DNA from: Lachnoclostridium sp. UBA903
Lineage (GTDB): Bacteria > Bacillota > Clostridia > Lachnospirales > Lachnospiraceae
Length of the DNA stretch: 64,000 nucleotides
Reading direction: 5' to 3'
Assembly: GCA_002294045.1 (NCBI GenBank)
Contig: DBEP01000065.1
Span: forward strand, 19,752-83,751
Shown here one piece after another: positions 42,084-50,692 of the stretch; the stretch's first letter is position 1; the number at the start of each line of letters is the position of its first letter. Under the pieces are notes generated by a model. The model saw only the letters and a program-made list of their open reading frames with translations, searched no databases and was not told the origin of the DNA. The translations under genes were made by a program, and so were the position numbers.

Positions 42084-43073
42084 TTACCAATTAATTGCCT
42101 GGCTTGAAACAGAGTAAAGATATTCTGATAATAATAGTTCCAGCTCCCGGTAAGTTTCTATTTCATTGACACGCCGTCTCAATTTGGCAGCCAGGGGATA
42201 GCCGCTGGTATACCATGCCACATGTTTGCGCATCTCCCTTATACCAATATATTCACCTTTATAGTCAATGGATAACCCGGCATGGCGGAGCATCATGTCC
42301 ACCGCCTCATGTACGGACGGTCTATTCGGTACGGTACCTGTCGCAAGATAACTCTTAATCTGTGCAAACAGCCATGGATTACCTCTGGCCCCCCGTGCAA
42401 GCATAACGCCGTCACAGCCTGTTTCCCGCATAAGCCGCCCGGCTTCTTCCGGTGTAAATACATCTCCGTTGCCGATAACCGGTACCGATATCGCTTCTTT
42501 TACCGCCTTTATTACATTCCAGTCAGCCATCCCGCTGTAATACTGCTCTCTGGTACGTCCATGAACCGCAATGGCTGCCGCACCATTGCTTTCCGCAATT
42601 TTGGCTATTTCCACCGCATTGGCGCTTGATTCCGTAAAACCCTTACGTATTTTCACGGTAAGGGGTTTCTTGATTGCCTTTGCAACAGCATATACAATTT
42701 CACCGGCTAAAAGGGGTTCTTTCATTAAAGCGGACCCTTCCCCGTTATTGACAACCTTGGGTACGGGACAGCCCATGTTAATATCCAGTATATCAAAATT
42801 ACGATGTTCAATCCGCTTCGCCGTTTCGCTCATGATATAAGGGTCTGCTCCAAACAACTGGAGAGAAACCGGACGTTCTTCCTCCTCCACCTCAAGAAGA
42901 CTTTCCGTATTTTTATTATTATACTGAATCCCTTTAGCGCTTACCATTTCCGTATAAATCAAATCCGCTCCCTGTTCCTTGCACAGGATACGAAATGGCA
43001 GGTCTGTCACGCCTGCCATGGGACCCAATATTAAATTGCCGTCTATTTTAACATTGCCAATGTTTAAACTCAT
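42084..43073 (-). CDS. dusB: tRNA-dihydrouridine synthase B
   Basis: 329 residues, FMN-dependent TIM-barrel enzyme that reduces uridine in tRNA D-loops. Seen: GPMAGVTDLPFRILC, DINMGCPVPKVVNNGEGSAL with the catalytic Cys, VKIRKGF, AVHGRTREQYYSGMADWNVI and GNGDVFTPEEA. Last gene of a minus-strand run birA, liaF-like, DUF, coaX, dusB, with only 23 bases to coaX. Confidence 0.95.
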   Translation of the reverse strand: MSLNIGNVKIDGNLILGPMAGVTDLPFRILCKEQGADLIYTEMVSAKGIQYNNKNTESLLEVEEEERPVSLQLFGADPYIMSETAKRIEHRNFDILDINMGCPVPKVVNNGEGSALMKEPLLAGEIVYAVAKAIKKPLTVKIRKGFTESSANAVEIAKIAESNGAAAIAVHGRTREQYYSGMADWNVIKAVKEAISVPVIGNGDVFTPEEAGRLMRETGCDGVMLARGARGNPWLFAQIKSYLATGTVPNRPSVHEAVDMMLRHAGLSIDYKGEYIGIREMRKHVAWYTSGYPLAAKLRRRVNEIETYRELELLLSEYLYSVSSQAINW

Positions 43074-43096
43074 GTTAAGTACTCCTTACTTATTAC

Positions 43097-43870
43097 CTAT
43101 TTGCCCCTGCATTTATTATAGATTATCCGTAAGCCCTTTAAAGTCAGGTTCGGGTCATAGATTTGGATTATATCCGTGGCTTCTGCTATAATTCTTCCTA
43201 ATCCTCCCGTTGCAATTACTTTCATATTCCGGAATCCGGATTCTTCAATAATTTTTTTTACAATATATTCTGTTTGTCCGATATAACCGTATACCAGACC
43301 GGCCTGCATGCTGGATATGGTTTCTTTTGCTAATATGGAAGCCGGCTTCTTAATTTCTATTTCCGGCAGCTTTGCCGTTTCTCTCCATAAAGCGTCTGCC
43401 GATATGCGGATGCCCGGACTGGTAATCCCCGCCAGAAAAGTTCCGTCCTCCGTAATCAAATCATAGGTTGTAGCCGTCCCATAGTCTATGACAATTAACG
43501 GCCCTCCATAGATATCATAAGCCGCAACCGCATCAACTACACGGTCCGCTCCGATTTCCTTCGGATTTGCCGTTGCTATTTTTATTCCTGTTTTTGTACC
43601 TGCGCCAACTTCTATAGGCATGTGGTTTAAGTATTTTATTATACTGTTTTTTAGGGAATGCATAATTCCCGGCACAACACTTGCAATGATTACCGCCTCT
43701 ATATCTGAAACAGCAACCTTCCTGTTATTTAATAAATTACATATGGTAATACCGTATTCATCCGAGGTCCTGGGTGTCTTGGTTGTCATCCGGAAGCTGG
43801 CTATTAATTCCTCCTCTTTAAATATCCCCAATGTAATATTGGTATTTCCTGCATCTATTACTAATAACAT
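43097..43870 (-). CDS. coaX: Type III pantothenate kinase
   Basis: 257 residues. Phosphorylates pantothenate in CoA synthesis using the ASKHA fold. N-terminal phosphate loop MLLVIDAGNTNITLGIF, middle GADRVVDAVAAYDIYGGP, and DYGTATTYDLI with the catalytic Asp. Standard length. Located between a small unknown gene and dusB; the birA-coaX neighbourhood is conserved in Firmicutes. Confidence 0.96.
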   Translation of the reverse strand: MLLVIDAGNTNITLGIFKEEELIASFRMTTKTPRTSDEYGITICNLLNNRKVAVSDIEAVIIASVVPGIMHSLKNSIIKYLNHMPIEVGAGTKTGIKIATANPKEIGADRVVDAVAAYDIYGGPLIVIDYGTATTYDLITEDGTFLAGITSPGIRISADALWRETAKLPEIEIKKPASILAKETISSMQAGLVYGYIGQTEYIVKKIIEESGFRNMKVIATGGLGRIIAEATDIIQIYDPNLTLKGLRIIYNKCRGK

Positions 43871-43907
43871 ATTGTTCTCCTTTCAAAATGTATTTTACGG
43901 CTAAAAT

Positions 43908-44240
43908 TCATCCCAATTCTTCTCCCAGAAAAAATACTCTGTAAAAAAGTTCAAGTGCTTCCAATAATTCGGCTTTTTTCTGCTGTATTTCCTTTATTTT
44001 TAACACACTTCCGATTTCATCGTATAAAATATCCCCTTCATCACTGGTTACCTTGAGGGTTAAATTACCTTTCTCATCAAATTCCAGTGTTAATATGCCT
44101 CCCACATCCTCCGTAAAAAGTACGCACATTATTTTTAATTCTTCCTTAATTCTTTCGGGAAGAGCATTAAAGTCCTCATTAAAGTAATACTTCTGTTCAT
44201 ATGCACTGCTGGCGCACAGAACCACTTTATCTAAATACAT
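43908..44240 (-). CDS. Small conserved protein, probably DUF6145 family
   Basis: 110 residues, soluble, with a beta-rich centre (CVLFTEDVGGILTLEFDEKG) and a C-terminal helix (IQQKKAELLEALELFYRVFF). I associate it with the DUF6145 family of Lachnospiraceae from its size and place beside coaX, without certainty. Function unknown. AGGAGG-type site before the ATG. Confidence 0.6.
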   Translation of the reverse strand: MYLDKVVLCASSAYEQKYYFNEDFNALPERIKEELKIMCVLFTEDVGGILTLEFDEKGNLTLKVTSDEGDILYDEIGSVLKIKEIQQKKAELLEALELFYRVFFLGEELG

Positions 44241-44300
44241 TATTTCCTCCTGCTGAAAGCCTTGGATGGAATCAGGTTCCGATTTTTACCAAAAACCGTG

Positions 44301-45122
44301 TTATTTTACTTCTATTCCGCCTAAAATACAAGTTCCCCGGATATATATGGTATAAATGGTGTCTGCTCCATTATAAGGCATAATCACTTTATTTTCCACA
44401 CCTCCTAATATTGGGGTGCAGTTTGAAACCACTTTTGCATTATCCGGAACATAGATGTCAACTCCGCCCAGAATACAGGTTGTTTCTATTACAACATCAT
44501 CCTTCAGTATTGCATTTCTTAAATCCAGCTGCACATTACCCAATATGGAAGTAACATCGGCGCCGGTAAACTCTTCATCCACAAATTGAATATTTCGGCC
44601 GCTTAAAAAACTGGTAAAATGGTTGTATCCATAATGACCGGTTCCTTGGCTGCTGCCGGAATTACCCGGATTATGGCTGCTGCCATGGGATTTTTCGGAA
44701 CCGTCATTATCACTGCCGCCATAGTCTTGATTATCACTTCCGCTTTGGCTGTTTCCCTCCCGGCTGAAATCCCTGCCCCCTGAATGGTAATCATCCTGTC
44801 CGGCTCTTCTGTCCCTCCGAAATAAAAAGGAACAGCCGATAACTACAAATATAAGGGCAATTACAAGCCTGGAAAAGGTATACCAATTTATTATATTCTG
44901 TACCGAAACCAGCAGCAGGATACCTATTCCCAGGCCGAATACGGATGCGGTGCGGTTTTCTGCGCTGACCAGACCGATTGCGCTTGGTACAATAATAAAC
45001 AAAGTCCACCACCCTGGGAAAAATATATTGAAATCAAATACTCCTACTGCTCTTCCTGCCAATGATACACCAAGAAGAACAAAAAAAACACCCCATATAG
45101 CCTTTGACATTGTATTCTTCAT
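44301..45122 (-). CDS. LiaF-like membrane protein
   Basis: 273 residues. Four N-terminal hydrophobic segments (about 8-28, 35-50, 58-75, 85-100) fit the LiaF transmembrane domain. A low-complexity Ser/Gly/Asn/Asp linker (about 108-170) follows. The C-terminal beta-helical LiaF_C-like domain (about 185-273) has repeated strands such as ILGNVQLDLRNAILKDDVVI, CILGGVDIYVPDNAKV and TCILGGIEVK. LiaF proteins usually restrain LiaSR-type envelope-stress signalling; no two-component genes are adjacent here. Confidence 0.82.
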   Translation of the reverse strand: MKNTMSKAIWGVFFVLLGVSLAGRAVGVFDFNIFFPGWWTLFIIVPSAIGLVSAENRTASVFGLGIGILLLVSVQNIINWYTFSRLVIALIFVVIGCSFLFRRDRRAGQDDYHSGGRDFSREGNSQSGSDNQDYGGSDNDGSEKSHGSSHNPGNSGSSQGTGHYGYNHFTSFLSGRNIQFVDEEFTGADVTSILGNVQLDLRNAILKDDVVIETTCILGGVDIYVPDNAKVVSNCTPILGGVENKVIMPYNGADTIYTIYIRGTCILGGIEVK

Positions 45123-45146
45123 TGATTTAACTCTCCCTTGCTCCCA

Positions 45147-45992
45147 TTAAACATAACCTAATATCCCTCTTACGGACACTTCTCCGGACATAACTGTCTT
45201 GACAGAAGTATTTTTTAACCCTTGGTTAATTTCCTCCGTTTCCACCAATAAAGCTCCCGTCTCATTAATTCCGAGGGCAAGTCCCGTATATTCCGAATCA
45301 GCTTCCCGTATTCTTACCTGAAGGTTCCGGTTAATTAAAAATTTATTATATTCATCTACCATATATTTTAAGGTTTCCGTTCTTTCAAATACCTCATAAT
45401 AATATTCCATATATTTCATAATATTCACTATAAGGTTTACCCTGTCAACCTCCTTGCGGCATTCCATCCGCAGAGAGGTTGCCCTGCTTTTAAGCTCCTC
45501 AGAAAAGTATTCCCCGTTTACATTAATACCCATGCCAATTACAACGCATTCCAGCTTATCACTTACGGTGCTCATTTCCGTAAGGATTCCGCAGACCTTT
45601 TTACCATTGATTATAATATCATTAGGCCACTTTATAAAGCTTTCCAGTCCGGTTTCCTCTCTAATCCCCCGGTTTACAGCCAGAGCGGTTACCAGCGTAA
45701 GCATGGATGCATTCGCAGGGAGAATCCCGGACTGCAGCACCAGGGACATCCAGATTCCGCTTCCTCCGGGTGAACTCCAATTCCGTCCAAGACGTCCGCG
45801 TCCCGCATTCTGCCGTTCGGCCAGGACCAATACCCCATGGTTTCCCGGATACCTCCCAAGCTGTTTGGCGACTGTGTTGGTTGAATCAACTTCTTCATAA
45901 TACAAAACCTTTTTCCCAAAACATCCCGTAAGCATCCGTTTCTCAACAAAAGATGAATCCAACCGCTTATATTCCGTTCTTTCGTCATTCAT
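45147..45992 (-). CDS. birA: Biotin-protein ligase without DNA-binding domain
   Basis: 281 residues. Joins biotin to carboxylase or decarboxylase carrier proteins via biotinyl-AMP. Catalytic motifs: GRGRLGRNWSSPGGSGIWMS and FIKWPNDIIINGKKVCGIL. The N-terminus has only about 25 residues before the catalytic domain, so the helix-turn-helix of bifunctional BirA is missing and it should not act as the biotin repressor. First gene of the birA-dusB run; downstream spacing is 24 bases. Confidence 0.94.
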   Translation of the reverse strand: MNDERTEYKRLDSSFVEKRMLTGCFGKKVLYYEEVDSTNTVAKQLGRYPGNHGVLVLAERQNAGRGRLGRNWSSPGGSGIWMSLVLQSGILPANASMLTLVTALAVNRGIREETGLESFIKWPNDIIINGKKVCGILTEMSTVSDKLECVVIGMGINVNGEYFSEELKSRATSLRMECRKEVDRVNLIVNIMKYMEYYYEVFERTETLKYMVDEYNKFLINRNLQVRIREADSEYTGLALGINETGALLVETEEINQGLKNTSVKTVMSGEVSVRGILGYV

Positions 45993-46049
45993 ATATATTT
46001 CTTTCCTTTTCGCTAAAATAATTTGTGTATAAAATTAATAATAGTAAAA

Positions 46050-46084
46050 GGCTGCGGCAGAGTCAAGCACAATCTGCGGCAGCC
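46050..46084 (-). terminator. Terminator of argF
   Basis: GGCTGCGGCAGA (46050-46061) and TCTGCGGCAGCC (46073-46084) pair with one central mismatch around an 11-base loop; on the minus strand TTTTACTATTATT follows. Confidence 0.75.
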
Positions 46085-46170
46085 TGAAAAATTTATAGAA
46101 TTTACACATTAATTTTATAAAACCAGGAACGGTACATCTGTTCTAAATAAATATACAATCTTTCTGTATT

Positions 46171-47115
46171 TTAATCCACATGGTTTCCTAAAGTTGCTGC
46201 CATGACGGCTTTAATGGTATGCATACGGTTTTCTGCCTCGTCAAATACCACATCGGCATTTTTTTCAAATACCTCTTCCGTTACTTCGTTCCCTTTTACG
46301 GCCGGCAGACAATGTAAAAAGACCGTATTTTTTTTACCGGTCATATCCATTAATCCCTGATTAACCTGATAGGGCTTTAAGAGTGTAATCCGCTCGGCAG
46401 CCAGAGCTTCTTCCCCCATGGAGCACCATACGTCCGTATAAATGGCATCCGCACCTTTTACTGCCTCCAACTGGTCCGTAATAGTAATCGTTCCTTCCGA
46501 AGCTTTTGCATAATTCCTGCAGGTTGTTACCAGCTCTTCCTCGGGCCACAGGGAATTGGGAGCTAAAACGGTAAAATGAAGCCCTAATTTTGACGAGCCT
46601 ACCATCAGGCTGTTAGCCACATTATTTCTTCCGTCACCGGCATATACCAAGTGCAGGCCTTTTAAATACCCAAACTGCTCCTTTAAAGTTAAAAAGTCAG
46701 CTAATATCTGGGTCGGATGGTAACGGTCCGTCAATCCGTTCCATACCGGAACACCGCTGTATTCAGCTAATTTTTCAACTGTTTCCTGTTTAAAACCGCG
46801 GAATTCTATTCCGTCAAACATTCTTCCCAGGACCCTTGCCGTATCTTCCACACTTTCCTTGTGCCCCAACTGAATGTCATCCTTGCCCAAATATTCCGGA
46901 TGTCCGCCTTCATCAATACAAGCCACGGTAAAGGCACATCTGGTTCTTGTAGAAGGTTTCTCAAATATCAATGCGATATTTTTGCCCTTTAAACTGTTTC
47001 CCGTAATACCCTGTTTTTTCTTAGCTTTTAAATCTGCCGCTAAATCGATTAAATATTCAATTTCTTCCGGCGTATAGTCTTTTAATGTTAAAAAACTGCG
47101 TCCTTTCAGCTTCAT
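46171..47115 (-). CDS. argF: Ornithine carbamoyltransferase
   Basis: 314 residues. Makes citrulline from ornithine and carbamoyl phosphate, in arginine synthesis or reversed in the deiminase pathway. Carbamoyl-phosphate motif EKPSTRTR, then WNGLTDRYHPTQILADF, DVWCSMGEE and the active-site HCLPAVKGNEV. No arc genes are adjacent, and the promoter carries an ArgR-box-like sequence, both favouring the biosynthetic role. Confidence 0.96.
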   Translation of the reverse strand: MKLKGRSFLTLKDYTPEEIEYLIDLAADLKAKKKQGITGNSLKGKNIALIFEKPSTRTRCAFTVACIDEGGHPEYLGKDDIQLGHKESVEDTARVLGRMFDGIEFRGFKQETVEKLAEYSGVPVWNGLTDRYHPTQILADFLTLKEQFGYLKGLHLVYAGDGRNNVANSLMVGSSKLGLHFTVLAPNSLWPEEELVTTCRNYAKASEGTITITDQLEAVKGADAIYTDVWCSMGEEALAAERITLLKPYQVNQGLMDMTGKKNTVFLHCLPAVKGNEVTEEVFEKNADVVFDEAENRMHTIKAVMAATLGNHVD

Positions 47116-47160
47116 GCTTCTACCTCCCCGGCACGGTGATAATGTATTGTTTATTTATAC

Positions 47161-47189
47161 AATATACTTAATTTTTATTCATTTGTCAA
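47161..47189 (-). promoter_or_regulatory. argF promoter overlapping an ArgR-box-like site
   Basis: Minus strand: TTGACA (47184-47189), 17-base spacer, TATATT (47161-47166). The spacer reads AATGAATAAAAATTAAG, close to the ArgR/AhrC half-site pattern ATGAATAAAAATTCA, so arginine repression is likely. Confidence 0.55.
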
Positions 47190-47233
47190 GGAGAAATATT
47201 TTTCCGCATGTTTTTTTGCTTTCAAAATCATCT

Positions 47234-48421
47234 TTATAATATGAGCATATTGATGACCAGCATATGAAAGATAGGAAACTGATATCCCTTACGGGTCATT
47301 AACCGGTATTTTTCTTTAATTAAGCTTATCAGCTCCTCTTCCTCATATATTCTGTATTTGGGAATCCTCAAGCTTTTGGCACAAAGCTCCATAAGAGCCG
47401 TATATAAATCACGGTATGTCCAGTCATTGTCCAGTTTCAGAGAATTAGCCAGTGCAGGACATACGAATTCCAGAAATCTTCTCGTATAGACGGAACTGTC
47501 GTTATAATCCGCTTTATAATATTCCAGCAGAGCCATTTTAGCGGCCTCATCGGTGTGAATAAATTTGTTGATACATTCTTCTTCCGTAAGACTTGCATTG
47601 ATATAATAAATTTTCCCCTTGAGGGAGCGAAGACATCGCAATCCGTCAAAATAACCCACATCTATATTTCTTTTTATTTTATCCGGATTAAATTCCAGGA
47701 TACCTCCTAAATTAATACGGGGAGCTATTTCCACTATATTTACGTCTTGGGGAATTTTAACCGGTTTTTCCAAACCAATTCCATAAATCCGGACAATAAT
47801 AATATCTTTGTAGCCTCTGTTTATCAGCATATCAACCGGTACATTATTAAACATGCCGCCGTCTAAATATTTCATTCCGTGAAGCTTTTCATTCCGAAAA
47901 GCCGGCAGGGAAGCACTGGCTAATAAATAATCCTTTAAACTGCTGTTTTCCGCTTCCTTAGCTGTTATCTCAACTTCTTTTAATTTAGATACCAGGAACG
48001 TTCCGAATACGAATTCAATATCGGAATTACGTATTTTATCTTCATCCACCCAATTTTCAATTAATTTCTTTAATGGACTTATGTCTATACCCCTGTCGGC
48101 AAGAATCCTGGTTGTATCCTTTGTTAATTCTTTTAAATCCAGCTCCCTTAAATTCCGCTTCATCAATTTATCCATCTGCGTATCACTGACTTTCATAATA
48201 GAGGAATAGGTCAGGCTCTTCCACAGATTTTCCGCTTCTTCGTAATTGTCCATACAGATCAGCGCACCGTTTAATGCTCCTACGGAAACTCCGGAGACTC
48301 CCTTTATTTTAAGCCCGCATTCTAAGAAAGCCTTCCAGACACCAATCTGGTAGGCCCCCTTAGCTCCGCCGCCTTCTAAAACAACTCCATATTCCTTGCT
48401 AAAGTCAAATGTATTTTCCAT
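47234..48421 (-). CDS. Patatin-like phospholipase
   Basis: 395 residues. Patatin domain at 8-215: oxyanion hole GGGAKGAYQIGVW, nucleophile GVSVGALNG (GxSxG, Ser about 46) and catalytic Asp in YLDGGMFNNVP. About 180 C-terminal residues of unknown role follow. No signal peptide; likely a cytoplasmic or membrane-associated lipid acyl hydrolase. The stop of the upstream LTA synthase gene is 30 bases away, so the two may share a transcript. Confidence 0.92.
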   Translation of the reverse strand: MENTFDFSKEYGVVLEGGGAKGAYQIGVWKAFLECGLKIKGVSGVSVGALNGALICMDNYEEAENLWKSLTYSSIMKVSDTQMDKLMKRNLRELDLKELTKDTTRILADRGIDISPLKKLIENWVDEDKIRNSDIEFVFGTFLVSKLKEVEITAKEAENSSLKDYLLASASLPAFRNEKLHGMKYLDGGMFNNVPVDMLINRGYKDIIIVRIYGIGLEKPVKIPQDVNIVEIAPRINLGGILEFNPDKIKRNIDVGYFDGLRCLRSLKGKIYYINASLTEEECINKFIHTDEAAKMALLEYYKADYNDSSVYTRRFLEFVCPALANSLKLDNDWTYRDLYTALMELCAKSLRIPKYRIYEEEELISLIKEKYRLMTRKGYQFPIFHMLVINMLIL

Positions 48422-48451
48422 GCATTGCTCCCATATATCCCTGCGATTTCA

Positions 48452-50320
48452 TTATTCTATCGTCTGTGCGCTCTCAGCGGATGGCTCCCGGTAGTCAGCA
48501 ATTAAATTTTGATCTAAAATCTCTTTTGATGTTTGCTTTAAAGTAATTGCACGGTTATAGTCTTCTTCATAAAGGGAAGCATCCAACGGCTGGCTTGAAT
48601 TAATATCCCAGGCACGGCTTCCTTCAAATACACCCTCTCTTGATATTTCAAACATGACATTGTTATGAACAAAAGAGCCTTCAAACATATACGCCGTAAA
48701 TGCTACAAAACCATCCGTTGCATTCACCAGATCCTGGCCTAAAACATAAGGCTGTTCTATTTCGATTCCCATGATATTGGCAATTGTGGGAAAAAAATCG
48801 ATTTGCCCTCCGGTGGTGTTTACGGTTTTTGTAACATTACTTCCCGGAACATGAATCATCATGGGCACTTTTAACATTTCATCATAATCATATGGTTTCC
48901 CCAAATAATCGGACATAAGTTCAGCGTTATTATCCATGCCGACATTTAAGCCATGATGATCCCCGTATAATGCTATTACGGTATTATCATACAAACCGGC
49001 TGCTTTTAAATCCTGAATAAACTGTCCGAAGGCTTCATCCATATAACGGACGGTCTGTAAATATGCTCCGAATTTCGTATCCTTATCTTCCTCCTTCAGC
49101 TCCAGTGTGGCATCCTCGGGATCAAGCACAAACGGGTGATGGCTGGTAAGTGTGATAATAAAGCTGAAGAAAGGGCTTTTCTCTCTTTGGAATATATCAA
49201 CCGCCTGTTTAAACATGGACTTATCCGATATGCCAAGACCTATAATATCACTTGCGTCCATATCTTCCAGACTGTAATACTCTTCAAATCCCTGTGCGGG
49301 ATAAGCTGCTTCCCGGTTCCAGAACGCGCCTCTATAGCCATGTATTGCAAAGGTGCTGTAGCCATTGTCTCTGAGAAGCCAGGGAAGTCCGGCATATGCA
49401 TTCTCCGTATATAGGGTATAGCATTCCCTGTCAATTACAGGATACAGGCCGTTAAGGGTTGAAAACTCCGCATCTGCCGTATTGCCTTTTCCAATATTGC
49501 TGTAATAGTGGTCAAAATAAATGGTGTCCTTATTTATAAAGGAATTCAGGTTCGGCGTTAATATCTGGCCGTTATATTCTGCATTAATGACGAAATTCTG
49601 CAATGCTTCCACCTGAATTACCACTAAATTCTTATCTTTTCCGATGCCATTAAACTGACTCCCCGGATTTGGGGCCGCAATGTCTTCTACCACATCCAGA
49701 ACCTCTTCGGCAGGAACCGCTTCCGTCACAATATTTTCCGTAAGGGCATTAAAAACATCATTTACATGATTAGTAAAGAATTCCACACTGTTTACCTTAT
49801 CAATTGCTACACTGTCCATGGGGTTCACTACCAGTAAAGCAAAAATTGCACCTAATCCTGCAACAATATATTTAACTTCCTTCTGAAAACTCCATCCGTT
49901 TTTCTCCGGATCGTTCTGTATATGCTTCTTAAAGTAATAATAAACAAACGGAATATCCAGATACAGCAAAAAGCTGGCAGGTATCAGGGTCGCGACAAAG
50001 CTGTCGGGAACCGCCGCAACATTGGCGGCCTGCCAAAGCTGTTTTACGGAAACAGTCTGGTTATAATAATTATAGTACATGGAGTCCGCAAACATCAATA
50101 AGCTTAACAGGCTGTACACAAGTAAAAACAGTCCCTTTTTCCTTTTTAAGTTACTCCTGCTGAACAGTATAAATATAATACCCATGGCTGTGATACTTAG
50201 TATGATAAAAACGATATCCTTTATATTCACGTTAATTAGATTATAATATATTATAAGTTTTGCTGCAAAAAGTAAAAGAATCATATATGGTGATTTTATA
50301 ATTTTCTTCAAACGGCCCAT
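48452..50320 (-). CDS. LTA synthase family sulfatase-fold membrane protein
   Basis: 622 residues from ATG 50320 (AAAGGAG 13 bases upstream; the longer frame is not supported). About five N-terminal transmembrane helices (10-190), then an extracellular sulfatase/alkaline-phosphatase-fold domain (about 260-570). Seen: YYSNIGKGNTADAEF with the nucleophile Thr, AIHGYRGAFWNREAAYP, ISDKSMFKQAVD, SHHPFVLDP and ALYGDHHGLN. Polymerises glycerol-phosphate or transfers a similar group from phosphatidylglycerol. Promoter predicted at 50461-50489. Confidence 0.92.
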   Translation of the reverse strand: MGRLKKIIKSPYMILLLFAAKLIIYYNLINVNIKDIVFIILSITAMGIIFILFSRSNLKRKKGLFLLVYSLLSLLMFADSMYYNYYNQTVSVKQLWQAANVAAVPDSFVATLIPASFLLYLDIPFVYYYFKKHIQNDPEKNGWSFQKEVKYIVAGLGAIFALLVVNPMDSVAIDKVNSVEFFTNHVNDVFNALTENIVTEAVPAEEVLDVVEDIAAPNPGSQFNGIGKDKNLVVIQVEALQNFVINAEYNGQILTPNLNSFINKDTIYFDHYYSNIGKGNTADAEFSTLNGLYPVIDRECYTLYTENAYAGLPWLLRDNGYSTFAIHGYRGAFWNREAAYPAQGFEEYYSLEDMDASDIIGLGISDKSMFKQAVDIFQREKSPFFSFIITLTSHHPFVLDPEDATLELKEEDKDTKFGAYLQTVRYMDEAFGQFIQDLKAAGLYDNTVIALYGDHHGLNVGMDNNAELMSDYLGKPYDYDEMLKVPMMIHVPGSNVTKTVNTTGGQIDFFPTIANIMGIEIEQPYVLGQDLVNATDGFVAFTAYMFEGSFVHNNVMFEISREGVFEGSRAWDINSSQPLDASLYEEDYNRAITLKQTSKEILDQNLIADYREPSAESAQTIE

Positions 50321-50460
50321 TATTATATTCTCTCCTTTATACCAAAAAACGGTAAGTATTTTCTTTATAACCGTCCGAAAAGCACGGTATGAACAGCAGG
50401 CATTACGACGCTGCAAACGGCTGGCGGTCCGGTTATTTTAAGCTGTACCAGTTCCTCTAT

Positions 50461-50489
50461 ATAATAGCTCATAGTTATTTTATTATCAA
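50461..50489 (-). promoter_or_regulatory. Candidate promoter of LTA synthase gene
   Basis: Minus strand: TTGATA (50484-50489), 17-base spacer, TATTAT (50461-50466); leader about 134 bases. Confidence 0.5.
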
Positions 50490-50604
50490 GGCAGGAATTC
50501 TTAAGTTTATCTTAAAATATCCGGGAAAGTAATATATTTTTAATATTTGCCGGTTTCACATCCATTCGTTTCTTTTAATTCCTTAAAAAACAAAGGTTTT
50601 TATC

Positions 50605-50626
50605 TCATAGGATGTAATTTCCTATC
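50605..50626. repeat. Terminator-associated palindrome, variant copy 3
   Basis: TCATAGGATGTAATTTCCTA followed by TC. The arms are as in copies 1 and 2 while the loop differs, so the pairing is preserved. On the minus strand it follows the terminator at 50638-50671 within 11 bases. Confidence 0.65.
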
Positions 50627-50637
50627 GCACAAAAAAA

Positions 50638-50671
50638 CAGCATGGGTTCCGGCAATCTGAAACCCATGCTG
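50638..50671 (-). terminator. Rho-independent terminator of the NfeD-SPFH operon
   Basis: CAGCATGGGTT (50638-50648) and AACCCATGCTG (50661-50671) form a perfect 11-bp stem; on the minus strand T7 follows directly. Confidence 0.9.
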
Positions 50672-50692
50672 CTTTAAATGACTTATACCTTT

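Larger units (their letters stand above)
50321..50692. other. Region between SPFH and LTA synthase genes: promoter, terminator and repeat
   Basis: No gene. It contains the LTA synthase promoter (50461-50489), the third copy of the dispersed palindrome (50605-50626) and the terminator of the SPFH/NfeD transcript (50638-50671). A string of upstream in-frame codons to 50416 is not translated as far as can be judged. Confidence 0.6.
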
